Counted from the first letter of the stretch, positions 1 to 5,914 are shown. The stretch is DNA of 7,423 bases from Candidatus Galligastranaerophilus intestinigallinarum (GCA_018715855.1 DVKW01000067.1:1-7423); one strand, 5' to 3'. Program-made: numbers and translations. Notes: a model not told the origin generated them from the sequence alone.

Positions 1-717
1 GCTTTCTGTTATGCCTGATGCGGTTGAAGAATAAAGAGTTAAAATGATGTCGTTATCATAAAGGGCATAAATTCCAAGAGTTTCATCTACCGCTTTATTT
101 GAAATCGAAGTTTCGCTGTTTGCGCCATAATAAACCTGACATGCGGTTGAATCGCAAACGTCATAGTTTTTATAAGCGATATTTTCACGGTTTGCATAAT
201 CTCTTGCGGCAATTGCTTGTGCTTTAAGTGCATTTAGCCCGAATGAAACAGGCATTTCATTTGGCACAACGCCTTTTAGGTAATCTTGCATTGATAAAAC
301 ATTAATTATATTGAATTTATTTTCTTTTATTTGTTTAAGTTCAATTATGCCGTTGTAATAAGCGGGCGTTCCCTTTCTTTTTAAGTTTTTAATGCCTATT
401 TTTCCATCTCCCGATAGAACAATTGGGCCTTTTGCTTCTTTTAAAATGTTTTTGCCATCTAAATTAATATAAAAAACCCCGTTTGCAATTCTTGCATCTA
501 TATTGGAATATGGGCTTGCATCAAACTTTTCGCCTGTTGTCATATCAATAATGCTTATATTTCCGTTTGGAACAAATGAAGCATTCATATATTCATAAGT
601 TGAAAACGAATTATTCGAAATGCCCACCCTAACGGTTGTTTTTTCGCCAACAACAGCCATTGCTTTTGGTGAAAATAAAACTAAAACTAATAATAAAATC
701 CAAAAAAACTTCCTCAT
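1..717 (-). CDS. SpoIID/LytB-domain exported protein (partial, C-terminus beyond window)
   Basis: The reading frame is open from an ATG at 717 to the left edge (239 codons, no stop), so the C-terminus is missing. Residues 1-21 form a classic signal peptide: a short basic start (MRK), a Leu/Val/Phe core and a probable cleavage after AMA. Around 146-174 lies the SpoIID signature, YLKGVVPNEMP followed by LKAQAIAARDYA. E154 of the NEMP motif sits where SpoIID has its catalytic glutamate. Further on come CDSTACQVYYG (188-198), matching the Cys-containing CxxxxCQvY segment of the family, and YSSTASGITES (229-239), matching the S-x-SGG-x-TE motif. Family knowledge: SpoIID is a lytic transglycosylase acting on peptidoglycan stripped of stem peptides, and LytB-type relatives occur in non-sporulating bacteria including cyanobacteria. 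A role in cell-wall remodelling outside the membrane is inferred; sporulation is not implied. No Shine-Dalgarno sequence precedes the ATG. The gene diverges from the sugar permease pair. Confidence 0.88.
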   Translation of the reverse strand, partial: MRKFFWILLLVLVLFSPKAMAVVGEKTTVRVGISNNSFSTYEYMNASFVPNGNISIIDMTTGEKFDASPYSNIDARIANGVFYINLDGKNILKEAKGPIVLSGDGKIGIKNLKRKGTPAYYNGIIELKQIKENKFNIINVLSMQDYLKGVVPNEMPVSFGLNALKAQAIAARDYANRENIAYKNYDVCDSTACQVYYGANSETSISNKAVDETLGIYALYDNDIILTLYSSTASGITES

Positions 718-724
718 AAGTTTA

Positions 725-730
725 ATTTTA
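725..730 (-). promoter_or_regulatory. Candidate -10 box of the SpoIID-like gene
   Basis: On the minus strand TAAAAT (5 of 6 matches to TATAAT) lies 7 bases before the ATG at 717. Transcription would start at or next to the start codon. No good -35 is visible at 16-18 bases upstream, so support is the -10 alone. Confidence 0.35.
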
Positions 731-742
731 CAACAAAAAAAC

Positions 743-771
743 TTTACCCAAAGATAAAATTATTCTATTAT
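743..771 (+). promoter_or_regulatory. Candidate sigma70-type promoter of the permease pair
   Basis: TTTACC at 743-748 (4 of 6 matches to TTGACA) and TATTAT at 766-771 (5 of 6 matches to TATAAT) are separated by 17 bases. The expected start site, about 7 bases past the -10, is near 778, immediately before the ATG at 779. The mRNA would therefore have little or no leader, which agrees with the absence of a Shine-Dalgarno sequence. Confidence 0.5.
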
Positions 772-778
772 AAGTTTG

Positions 779-1648
779 ATGAAACAAAACAATTTTTTAA
801 CACCCTATATTTTTCTTTTTCCGGCATTTTTGTGCCTTTCTTTGTTTTTCTTTCTCCCCTTTTTTCAAACAGTTTTAATGAGCTTTTTTGATTATTCAAA
901 AGATTTTTACAGCCCCATTTTTACAGGCTTTTCAAATCATATTCAGGTTTTTCAAAACAAAGTTTTTATACAATCTATTTTTAATACATTTTGGTTTTTA
1001 ATTTTGTGTGTGCCATTTTTGGTTATTTTTCCATTATTTGTGGCAATTTTGATTGATCAAAAAATTAAATTTTCAAATCTTTATAAATTAATAATCTACA
1101 TTCCTGTTGTTGTTTCAATTGTTGTTGTTGCAATTGCTTTTAAGTGGCTGTATCAGCCTGAAGGGTTGTTAAATTATTTTTTGGGGTTAATTCATATAAA
1201 ACCTGTTAATTGGCTTACAAACCCAAATATTGCAATGTTATCCGTTGCTCTTGTTACAATTTTTAAGGGTATTGGCTATTATATGATGATTTATTTAAGC
1301 GCTCTTATGAGTGTGCCAAAAGAACTTTATGAAGCTTGTGATATTGATGGGGCTGGCTTTTTTAAAAAACATTTAACAGTAACCATTCCCCACCTAATGC
1401 CTGTAATAGCACTTGTTACAACAATAAGTTCAATTTCTGCTCTTAAAGTTTTTGTTGAAATTTATGTTATGACAAAAGGGGGCCCATTAAATTCAACAAA
1501 AACAATTGTTTATTATATTTATGAAAACGCTTTTGAAAGCTTAGAACTTGGAATGGCAAGTGCTGCTTGTGTTATTTTGCTTATTCTTGTTACCATTTTT
1601 TCAACAATAAACATTTTGTGTTTTGAAAGGGATAAATACGGCCTATGA
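779..1648 (+). CDS. Carbohydrate ABC transporter permease, MalF/UgpA-like (CUT1 family)
   Basis: This 289-residue inner-membrane protein has about six hydrophobic segments (roughly 8-35, 69-93, 103-123, 150-175, 205-225, 260-281), typical of binding-protein-dependent permeases. The EAA loop that docks on the ATPase is at about 185-208: YEACDIDGAG followed by IPHLMP, with the invariant Gly at 191. The segment MTKGGPLNST with downstream YYIYENAF (231-252) is characteristic of the LacF/UgpA/MalF branch for sugars or glycerol-3-phosphate. The length is normal for this branch; it lacks the long N-terminal extension of E. coli MalF. I chose the ATG at 779; a TTG directly before it (776) is in frame but adds only one residue. 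It overlaps the next permease by four bases, so the two are translationally coupled and should form a heterodimer. The substrate cannot be read from the sequence. The solute-binding protein and ATPase are not adjacent. Confidence 0.9.
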   Translation: MKQNNFLTPYIFLFPAFLCLSLFFFLPFFQTVLMSFFDYSKDFYSPIFTGFSNHIQVFQNKVFIQSIFNTFWFLILCVPFLVIFPLFVAILIDQKIKFSNLYKLIIYIPVVVSIVVVAIAFKWLYQPEGLLNYFLGLIHIKPVNWLTNPNIAMLSVALVTIFKGIGYYMMIYLSALMSVPKELYEACDIDGAGFFKKHLTVTIPHLMPVIALVTTISSISALKVFVEIYVMTKGGPLNSTKTIVYYIYENAFESLELGMASAACVILLILVTIFSTINILCFERDKYGL

Positions 1649-2484
1649 AAAACATAAAAGGGTTTTTTGTTCACTTAACTTTAATTTTAATTTCGCTATT
1701 TTGCCTGTTGCCTTTTTTGTGGTTAACATCAACCGCAATGAAAGGGGCGAGTGAAAACATTTTTCAATATCCCCCTGTTTTAATTCCAAAGTTTCCAACC
1801 TTTAACAATTTCTATGAAGTTTTAAAGTTGGTTCCAATTATTAAATATGCAATAAATAGTTTCATTGTTGCAGCCTTTACCGTTATTTTAAATTTAATTT
1901 TTTCATCTCTTGCTGCGTATCCTTTAGCAAGAATGAATTTCAAAGGAAAAAATACGGCATTTTTTCTTATTTTATTAACCCTTATGATTCCATTCCAAGC
2001 TATTATGCTTCCCCTTTATATAATTATTTTAAAAATGAATTTAATCGATTCAATTTCAGATTTCAACGGTTATCTTGGAATGATTCTACCTTTTTGTGTG
2101 AATGCTTTTGGTATTTTTCTTTTAAGGCAAGCCTTTTTAACCATTCCAAAAGAACTTGAAGAATCTGCTTTTATAGATGGGTGTAATTCTTTTCAAATTT
2201 TTACTAAAATTTTATTACCACTAATAAAGCCTTCATTATCTGTTCTTGCAATTTTTACATTTGTTGGAAGCTGGGGCGAATTTTTGTGGCCAAGCATTAT
2301 TTTAACAAAACAGAGTTTGTTTACTTTGCCTGTAGGTATTAATGAACTTCAAGGCGCATTCAGCGCAAATTACAGGCTAATAGCAGCAGGTTCCATTGTT
2401 TCAATTATTCCTATTTTAATTTTCTTTATCTCTCTTCAAAAATATTTTATTAAAGGTGAAAATGAGGGTGCCGTTAAAGGTTAG
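1645..2484 (+). CDS. Carbohydrate ABC transporter permease, MalG/UgpE-like (CUT1 family)
   Basis: This 279-residue protein is the partner permease. It has six predicted membrane segments (about 9-30, 68-92, 104-130, 143-165, 194-216, 247-266). The EAA loop lies at 171-196: LEESAFIDGCNSF, then ILLPLIKP, with the conserved D178-G179 pair. The motif GSWGEFLWPSIIL (208-220) and the ending GENEGAVKG are hallmarks of the MalG/UgpE/LacG half of CUT1 importers. The ATG overlaps the stop of the preceding gene (ATGA), and only a distant GGG-rich stretch could serve as a ribosome site, so translation probably depends on coupling. No further gene follows on this strand for 335 bases. The complex would therefore need a binding protein and a shared MsmX/MalK-type ATPase encoded elsewhere; this is inference from what is missing here. 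Confidence 0.9.
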   Translation: MKNIKGFFVHLTLILISLFCLLPFLWLTSTAMKGASENIFQYPPVLIPKFPTFNNFYEVLKLVPIIKYAINSFIVAAFTVILNLIFSSLAAYPLARMNFKGKNTAFFLILLTLMIPFQAIMLPLYIIILKMNLIDSISDFNGYLGMILPFCVNAFGIFLLRQAFLTIPKELEESAFIDGCNSFQIFTKILLPLIKPSLSVLAIFTFVGSWGEFLWPSIILTKQSLFTLPVGINELQGAFSANYRLIAAGSIVSIIPILIFFISLQKYFIKGENEGAVKG

Positions 2485-2589
2485 CATGGCTTATTCTTTA
2501 AATTGGCATGGAAAAATGCAAAAATAATATAAATTATTGTAAAGTTTGGCCTCAAATTCAACAACTGCGGGCTTTTTGGATTTTCTTTC

Positions 2590-2612
2590 AAACCCTTTTA
2601 TATATAGGGTTT
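2590..2612 (+). terminator. Possible weak terminator after the permease pair
   Basis: AAACCCT at 2590-2596 pairs perfectly with AGGGTTT at 2606-2612 around a 9-base AT-rich loop. Only four T residues (2610-2613, partly in the stem) follow before GG, so a U-tract is nearly absent. It lies about 105 bases past the second permease stop. It could terminate that unit or just protect the 3' end, and the support is limited to the hairpin. Confidence 0.3.
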
Positions 2613-2672
2613 TGGACTAATTCTAAAGTATTACTACTAACGGGCGATAAAATGGGCTAAAAAGTGCGCTAT

Positions 2673-2678
2673 CATAAT
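2673..2678 (+). promoter_or_regulatory. Candidate -10 box for a small RNA
   Basis: CATAAT (5 of 6 matches to TATAAT) lies six to seven bases before the 5' arm of a long-range helix that begins at 2682-2684. No recognisable -35 is found 16-18 bases upstream, so this is a weak call that gains weight only from its position relative to the helix and the downstream terminator. Confidence 0.25.
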
Positions 2679-2683
2679 ATTGT

Positions 2684-2812
2684 GAGTCGATGAAACCACT
2701 GTTATCTTATTCGGGGTTGCGATTAAAAATTTTGAACAGGAAAAATGATTTTGTCGGCTCATTTCTTATGAGTTTGTTAAAAAAGAGGTCTTTGAGGGAG
2801 ACCTCTTTTTTT
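2684..2812 (+). ncRNA. Candidate structured small RNA, unassigned family
   Basis: I infer a transcript of about 129 bases from a -10-like box at 2673-2678 to the terminator T-run ending at 2812. TGAGTCGA (2683-2690) pairs with TCGGCTCA (2754-2761) over eight positions with one G-U pair. CTGTT (2699-2703) can pair inside this with AACAG (2735-2739). The right arm can instead fold locally: CTCAT (2758-2762) with ATGAG (2768-2772), extended by two G-U pairs, so the two states are exclusive. A Rho-independent terminator follows at once. No gene lies downstream on this strand, so it would be a free-standing RNA rather than a leader. It does not show the signatures I know for 6S, SRP, tmRNA, RNase P or common riboswitches. 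An alternative is that all plus-strand structure here is chance beside the terminator of the opposite gene. Confidence 0.3.
2779..2812. terminator. Bidirectional Rho-independent terminator
   Basis: AGAGGTCT (2784-2791) and AGACCTCT (2799-2806) form a perfect eight-base stem with a seven-base loop, TTGAGGG. On the plus strand it is followed by seven T residues (2806-2812). On the minus strand the A-run 2779-2784 gives six T residues. The minus-strand use is clear, since the alarmone synthetase stop is only 8 bases away. Plus-strand use would end the candidate small RNA or any read-through from the permeases. Confidence 0.88.
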
Positions 2813-2819
2813 ATTGTTT

Positions 2820-3977
2820 TTATACGCCCGAATTTGCATTTCTGTCTATTGAAGCTTTTACTCTTGCTAAATTGTTAAAATCAAGCTCGGGCGGAATGTT
2901 TAGGTCTGATGGAATGGACAAATATTCCATTTTTTCTTTTTCGCCATGAACCGGCTTTAAACGTTCAAAAGCGTACGCTCTTTTTGTATATTCAATAAAA
3001 TCTTTTTGTAATTGAGGATTATCTTGAACCGGTTTAAACATTTCTTCAAGCGGCCTATATTTTTTCAAAACGCCTTTTTTAGCATGGCATTTATAGCAAA
3101 TGTCTTCAAGCTCTTTGAACCTTTCAACATCAAGCCCCATTATTTGAATTTCTGCGTTATACCCGTCTTCAATGTCATCTGTAATAATGTGAATTGCCAA
3201 ATACCCCGAATCTCTCGGTTCGTCTGTATATTTGCAAGATGAAATGCCGTTTATTCTTCTGTTGTCGTCAACGAATTTGTTTAATCTTTTTCTTCCCACA
3301 TAATTTAATCTGTTGTCTTCTTGTAAGTGGTTTTTAACATGCGCTACTTTAAAACGCCCTTTTTTAACAGCTTCTGTTAGTTTGTCTAAAACGTATTCGC
3401 CTTCTTGGGTGCTTGTGCCTGATACGATTATTCTTGCACCTATAAGGTCATTTATTCTTTCTTTTGCGCCTTTTTTGCTTCTAAGATGCGCTTGTGCCAT
3501 TTTTTCCGAAATTGATGCGGGGTGTTTTCTTCTTGCAGTAATTAAAACAACGGGTTTATCTTTGTTGTCTAAAAGCTCTCTTGTCATCATATCTTTTGCT
3601 TTTTCGTTGTCAGCATCAATAACGGTAACACCGGGGAAAGCATCTGATAAAATTAGCTTTAATTTATTAAATGCAAATTCTGATTCATTGTATATTCTCT
3701 GCGTCAAATTCAAAGATGTTCTTTCGGCATGGTTTATTCTTTTGTCGCTTGAGCTTGATTTTTTTACTTTTCTCACAGGCGCAGCTGCAGGCATGGGTTG
3801 TTTTTTTGCTATATTGCCCCTTTTTCTTGCTTCGCCGAATGATACGGTATCAAAAGGCAATGGTGCAAGGTTTGAAAAATTGCCGTTTAATAAATTTGTG
3901 GCAAAATTGTTATTTTTAGCTTCTGTAGCAGAAATTGTTTTTGGGAATATATTTAAAAAAGAAGAATTTATTTTCAT
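2820..3977 (-). CDS. RelA/SpoT-like (p)ppGpp synthetase domain protein with N-terminal extension
   Basis: This is a 385-residue soluble protein with a RelA/SpoT nucleotidyltransferase domain at about 110-310. Visible motifs, numbered from the ATG at 3977: ARRKHPASIS (148-157), matching the ATP-binding R-x-K-x(3)-S of Rel synthetases; DLIGARIIV (177-185), with the Mg-binding Asp; SGYLAIHI (257-264), matching GYxSxH; and AEIQIM (275-280), with the second catalytic Glu. No HD hydrolase, TGS or ACT domain is seen, so it resembles small alarmone synthetases, but those are usually nearer 200-260 residues. The first ~95 residues are low in complexity and basic, with Ala/Pro- and Lys/Ser-rich stretches (about 57-80) and a PFDTVSFG segment. 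The last ~70 residues are also outside the core. I chose the ATG at 3977 because AAGGA lies 6 bases upstream; an in-frame ATG at 3995 would add six residues. The gene follows yraN and ends at a strong terminator. Synthesis of (p)ppGpp or a related transfer of pyrophosphate is inferred from motifs only. Confidence 0.78.
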   Translation of the reverse strand: MKINSSFLNIFPKTISATEAKNNNFATNLLNGNFSNLAPLPFDTVSFGEARKRGNIAKKQPMPAAAPVRKVKKSSSSDKRINHAERTSLNLTQRIYNESEFAFNKLKLILSDAFPGVTVIDADNEKAKDMMTRELLDNKDKPVVLITARRKHPASISEKMAQAHLRSKKGAKERINDLIGARIIVSGTSTQEGEYVLDKLTEAVKKGRFKVAHVKNHLQEDNRLNYVGRKRLNKFVDDNRRINGISSCKYTDEPRDSGYLAIHIITDDIEDGYNAEIQIMGLDVERFKELEDICYKCHAKKGVLKKYRPLEEMFKPVQDNPQLQKDFIEYTKRAYAFERLKPVHGEKEKMEYLSIPSDLNIPPELDFNNLARVKASIDRNANSGV

Positions 3978-3983
3978 TGCTTT

Positions 3984-3988
3984 TCCTT
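3984..3988 (-). promoter_or_regulatory. Shine-Dalgarno sequence deciding the alarmone synthetase start
   Basis: AAGGA on the minus strand lies 6 bases before the ATG at 3977 and falls inside the reading frame if the upstream ATG at 3995 is used. The upstream ATG has no comparable site, so the shorter protein is favoured. Confidence 0.65.
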
Positions 3989-4040
3989 GTTGCATTAACT
4001 TATCTACTAAAACGCCTGAATAAAATTGTTTGCTACAAAT

Positions 4041-4397
4041 TTAAAATTCAATGTTTTTAATGTGGGTAATTTCTTCTTTATTTTCTTTTAGTTCAATGGA
4101 AATGGCATCTATTCTGTAATGTTCAAACTTTGGCTTTTTTTCTTGAATATAATTTTTGGCGCTTAGTTGAATTTTAATTAATTTATCTTTGGTTATAGCT
4201 TCCATCGGGGTTCCGAATTTGTTGTTTCTTCTTGTTTTAACTTCAACAAAGCAAAGTTCGTTTTTATAAAGCGCAATAATGTCTATTTCACCATATCTTG
4301 AATATTTATAATTCATATCAAGAATTTTATACCCTAAATTTTCAAGGTATTTTTTTGCTAAATTTTCCCCGTATTTACCAATTTCTTTGTTTGTCAT
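4041..4397 (-). CDS. yraN: YraN family protein (UPF0102), predicted nuclease-fold
   Basis: This 118-residue protein has the full normal length of the UPF0102/YraN family. The N-terminal GKYGENLAKKYLENLGY (8-23 region) gives the conserved G-x-x-GE-x-x-A helix. GEIDII (36-41) and VEVKTRR (51-57) supply the E/D...E-x-K pattern of a PD-(D/E)XK-type nuclease fold, with E11, E37, D39, E52 and K54 as likely site residues. The family is very widespread and poorly characterised; a DNA-related role is generally supposed from the fold, and no activity can be asserted here. The gene diverges from gatA, with 44 bases between the start codons. The alarmone synthetase follows on the same strand with 63 bases between, so co-transcription is likely. 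No Shine-Dalgarno sequence precedes the ATG. Confidence 0.93.
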   Translation of the reverse strand: MTNKEIGKYGENLAKKYLENLGYKILDMNYKYSRYGEIDIIALYKNELCFVEVKTRRNNKFGTPMEAITKDKLIKIQLSAKNYIQEKKPKFEHYRIDAISIELKENKEEITHIKNIEF

Positions 4398-4403
4398 AAA
4401 ATA

Positions 4404-4412
4404 ATTCTAGCA
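4404..4412 (-). promoter_or_regulatory. Extended -10 promoter element of yraN
   Basis: The minus strand reads TGCTAGAAT, an extended -10 (TGnTAGAAT, 5 of 6 matches in the hexamer). The hexamer ends 6 bases before the yraN ATG, so transcription would begin at the start codon itself. A -35 box is not evident, which is common for extended -10 promoters. Confidence 0.45.
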
Positions 4413-4425
4413 AAAATATTTAATT

Positions 4426-4429
4426 GGAG
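4426..4429 (+). promoter_or_regulatory. Shine-Dalgarno sequence of gatA
   Basis: GGAG lies 12 bases before the gatA ATG at 4442, somewhat farther than the usual 5-9. It is the only purine-rich match in the short gap. TTGTCA at 4391-4396, with the weak AATATT at 4415-4420, is a possible promoter for this direction that overlaps the first codon of yraN. Confidence 0.45.
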
Positions 4430-4441
4430 TTCTAACAAGAT

Positions 4442-5902
4442 ATGGAATTATTGAAAAAAACGGCTGTTGAAATTAGAAAAATGCTTATTAATAAAGAAGT
4501 TTCAGCAGTTGAATTGGTTGAAGACACATATAAAAGAATTGATTCTGTTGAAGAAAAAATTTGCGCTTTCAATTCTTTAACAAAAGAAGAAGCTATTGAA
4601 ACCGCAAAAAAAGTTGATGAAAAAATTAAAAATAATGAAGAATTGCCAACTTTAGCGGGTATTCCTTTAGCTTTGAAAGATAACATTAATTTAAAAGGCT
4701 ACAAAACAACCGCATCAAGCAAAATTTTGGAAAATTTTGTTTCTCCCTTTGATGCAACTGTTTCAATTAAATTAAAGGAAAATTTAATTCCTGTTATCGG
4801 CAAAACAAACCTTGATGAATTTGCAATGGGTTCAAGTAATGAAAATTCGGCATTCAAAAAGGTTCATAACCCTTATGACTTAAATAAAGTTCCGGGGGGT
4901 TCATCAGGCGGTTCAGCTGCAAGCGTTGCAGCACAAGAATCTTACCTTGCATTGGGGTCTGATACAGGGGGTTCAATCAGGCTTCCTGCAAGCTTTTGCG
5001 GCATAACAGGCTTTAAACCCACCTATGGCAGAGTTTCAAGATATGGTTTAATTGCTTTTGCTTCATCACTGGATCAAATCGGCCCGTTTGGCAGATGCGT
5101 TGAAGACGTTGCAAACTTGTATTATGCAATTTCAGGAAACGACAAAAAAGATTCAACATCTCTTAATTTGCCTGTTGAAAACCCGATAACAACATTAAAA
5201 AATGATGTTAAGGGCTTAAAAATTGGTGTTATCAAAGAATTATTAACTGATGATGTTGATGAAGATGTTAAAAATGCAGTTATGGCTGCTGTTAAAGTTT
5301 ATGAAAAATTGGGCTGTGAAATTAAAGAAGTTTCATTGCCTTTATTGAAACATTCAATCGGTATTTATTATATCGTTGCAACTGCAGAAGCAAGTTCAAA
5401 CTTAGCAAGGTTTGACGGTGTTAAATATGGTTACCGTGCTAAAAACCCTGAAAACTTAATGGATATGTACACAAGAACACGTCAAGAATGCTTTGGTGAT
5501 GAAGTTAAAAGGCGTATCATGCTTGGAACATATGCGCTTTCAAGCGGTTATTATGATGCATATTACAAAAAAGCACAACAGATGCGCCGCCTTGTTAAAG
5601 AAGACTTTGACAAAGTATTTAGGGAAGTTGATGTTTTGGTTTCGCCAACTTGCCCAAATACTGCTTTTGAAATGGGCTCAAGAAACGACGACCCGATTAA
5701 GATGTATTTAACAGACGTTGGAACAATTTGTGCTAACTTAATTGGTGCACCTGCAATCAGCATTCCTGCGGGGTTTGATAAATCCGGCATGCCGATTGGT
5801 TTGCATTTAATAGCTGATTGCATGAAAGATAATTTACTTTTGCAAACTGCGTTTAATTTTGAACGTGAAACAGATTACAATAAACAGCTTGCAAATTTAT
5901 AG
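4442..5902 (+). CDS. gatA: Asp-tRNA(Asn)/Glu-tRNA(Gln) amidotransferase subunit A
   Basis: GatA is the amidase subunit of GatCAB. It releases ammonia from glutamine (or asparagine) and passes it to GatB, which amidates misacylated Glu-tRNA(Gln) and/or Asp-tRNA(Asn). This 486-residue protein has the full family length. The amidase-signature triad is intact: K79 in LALKDN, the cis-Ser S154 in PGGSSGGSAA, and the nucleophile S178 in SDTGGSIR; this numbering coincides with that known for Staphylococcus aureus GatA. GKTNLDEFAMGSSNENSAF (120-138) and GFKPTYGRVSRYGLIAFASS (190-209) are strongly diagnostic of GatA rather than other amidases. The C-terminal part includes the GAPAISIPAG segment. The ATG at 4442 gives the expected N-terminus. 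argS follows after 12 bases. gatB and gatC are not next to it in this window. Its presence implies that the cell makes Gln-tRNA and/or Asn-tRNA by the indirect route. Confidence 0.98.
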   Translation: MELLKKTAVEIRKMLINKEVSAVELVEDTYKRIDSVEEKICAFNSLTKEEAIETAKKVDEKIKNNEELPTLAGIPLALKDNINLKGYKTTASSKILENFVSPFDATVSIKLKENLIPVIGKTNLDEFAMGSSNENSAFKKVHNPYDLNKVPGGSSGGSAASVAAQESYLALGSDTGGSIRLPASFCGITGFKPTYGRVSRYGLIAFASSLDQIGPFGRCVEDVANLYYAISGNDKKDSTSLNLPVENPITTLKNDVKGLKIGVIKELLTDDVDEDVKNAVMAAVKVYEKLGCEIKEVSLPLLKHSIGIYYIVATAEASSNLARFDGVKYGYRAKNPENLMDMYTRTRQECFGDEVKRRIMLGTYALSSGYYDAYYKKAQQMRRLVKEDFDKVFREVDVLVSPTCPNTAFEMGSRNDDPIKMYLTDVGTICANLIGAPAISIPAGFDKSGMPIGLHLIADCMKDNLLLQTAFNFERETDYNKQLANL

Positions 5903-5904
5903 GA
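5901..5904 (+). promoter_or_regulatory. Shine-Dalgarno sequence of argS
   Basis: AGGA overlaps the gatA stop codon (TAG at 5900-5902) and lies 10 bases before the ATG at 5915. Its position suggests coupled translation of gatA and argS. Confidence 0.5.
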
Positions 5905-5914
5905 TAAAACCAAA

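Larger units (their letters stand above)
2485..2819. other. Intergenic region between permease pair and alarmone synthetase
   Basis: These 335 bases lie between two gene ends that face each other. I see no convincing protein gene, tRNA or decayed gene copy on either strand. The left part (2485-2640) is AT-rich with a weak hairpin at 2590-2612. The right part (about 2670-2812) has ordered features: a -10-like box, complementary arms at 2682-2690 and 2754-2762, a local hairpin at 2756-2774 and a strong terminator. These are listed separately. Confidence 0.7.

Noticed and set aside
2485..2680. Decayed gene, tRNA or known riboswitch in the intergenic region
   Set aside because: Both strands were read. 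Stops are frequent, no tRNA arms or conserved riboswitch cores were recognised, and no fragment resembles a transporter component.
2745..2771. A possible eight-residue leader peptide (MILSAHFL) just before the terminator
   Set aside because: An AGG only 4 bases upstream is a poor ribosome site, the peptide has no run of regulatory codons, and no plus-strand gene follows that it could control.
2690..2878. A 62-codon open frame on the plus strand
   Set aside because: It runs through the strong terminator and into the 3' end of the opposite gene, has no Shine-Dalgarno sequence and its translation is not protein-like beyond chance.
3012..3242. A 76-codon open frame on the plus strand
   Set aside because: Antisense to the alarmone synthetase core and without recognisable motifs or a ribosome site.
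3313..4023. A 236-codon open frame on the plus strand
   Set aside because: It lies entirely antisense to the alarmone synthetase, whose minus-strand frame has clear catalytic motifs, a Shine-Dalgarno sequence and a terminator. The plus-strand translation shows no family motif.
4432..4686. An 84-codon open frame on the minus strand
   Set aside because: Antisense to the 5' part of gatA, which is unmistakable on the plus strand.
5563..5823. An 86-codon minus-strand frame and an overlapping plus-strand frame (5493-5711)
   Set aside because: Both are out-of-frame shadows of gatA, with no motifs of their own.
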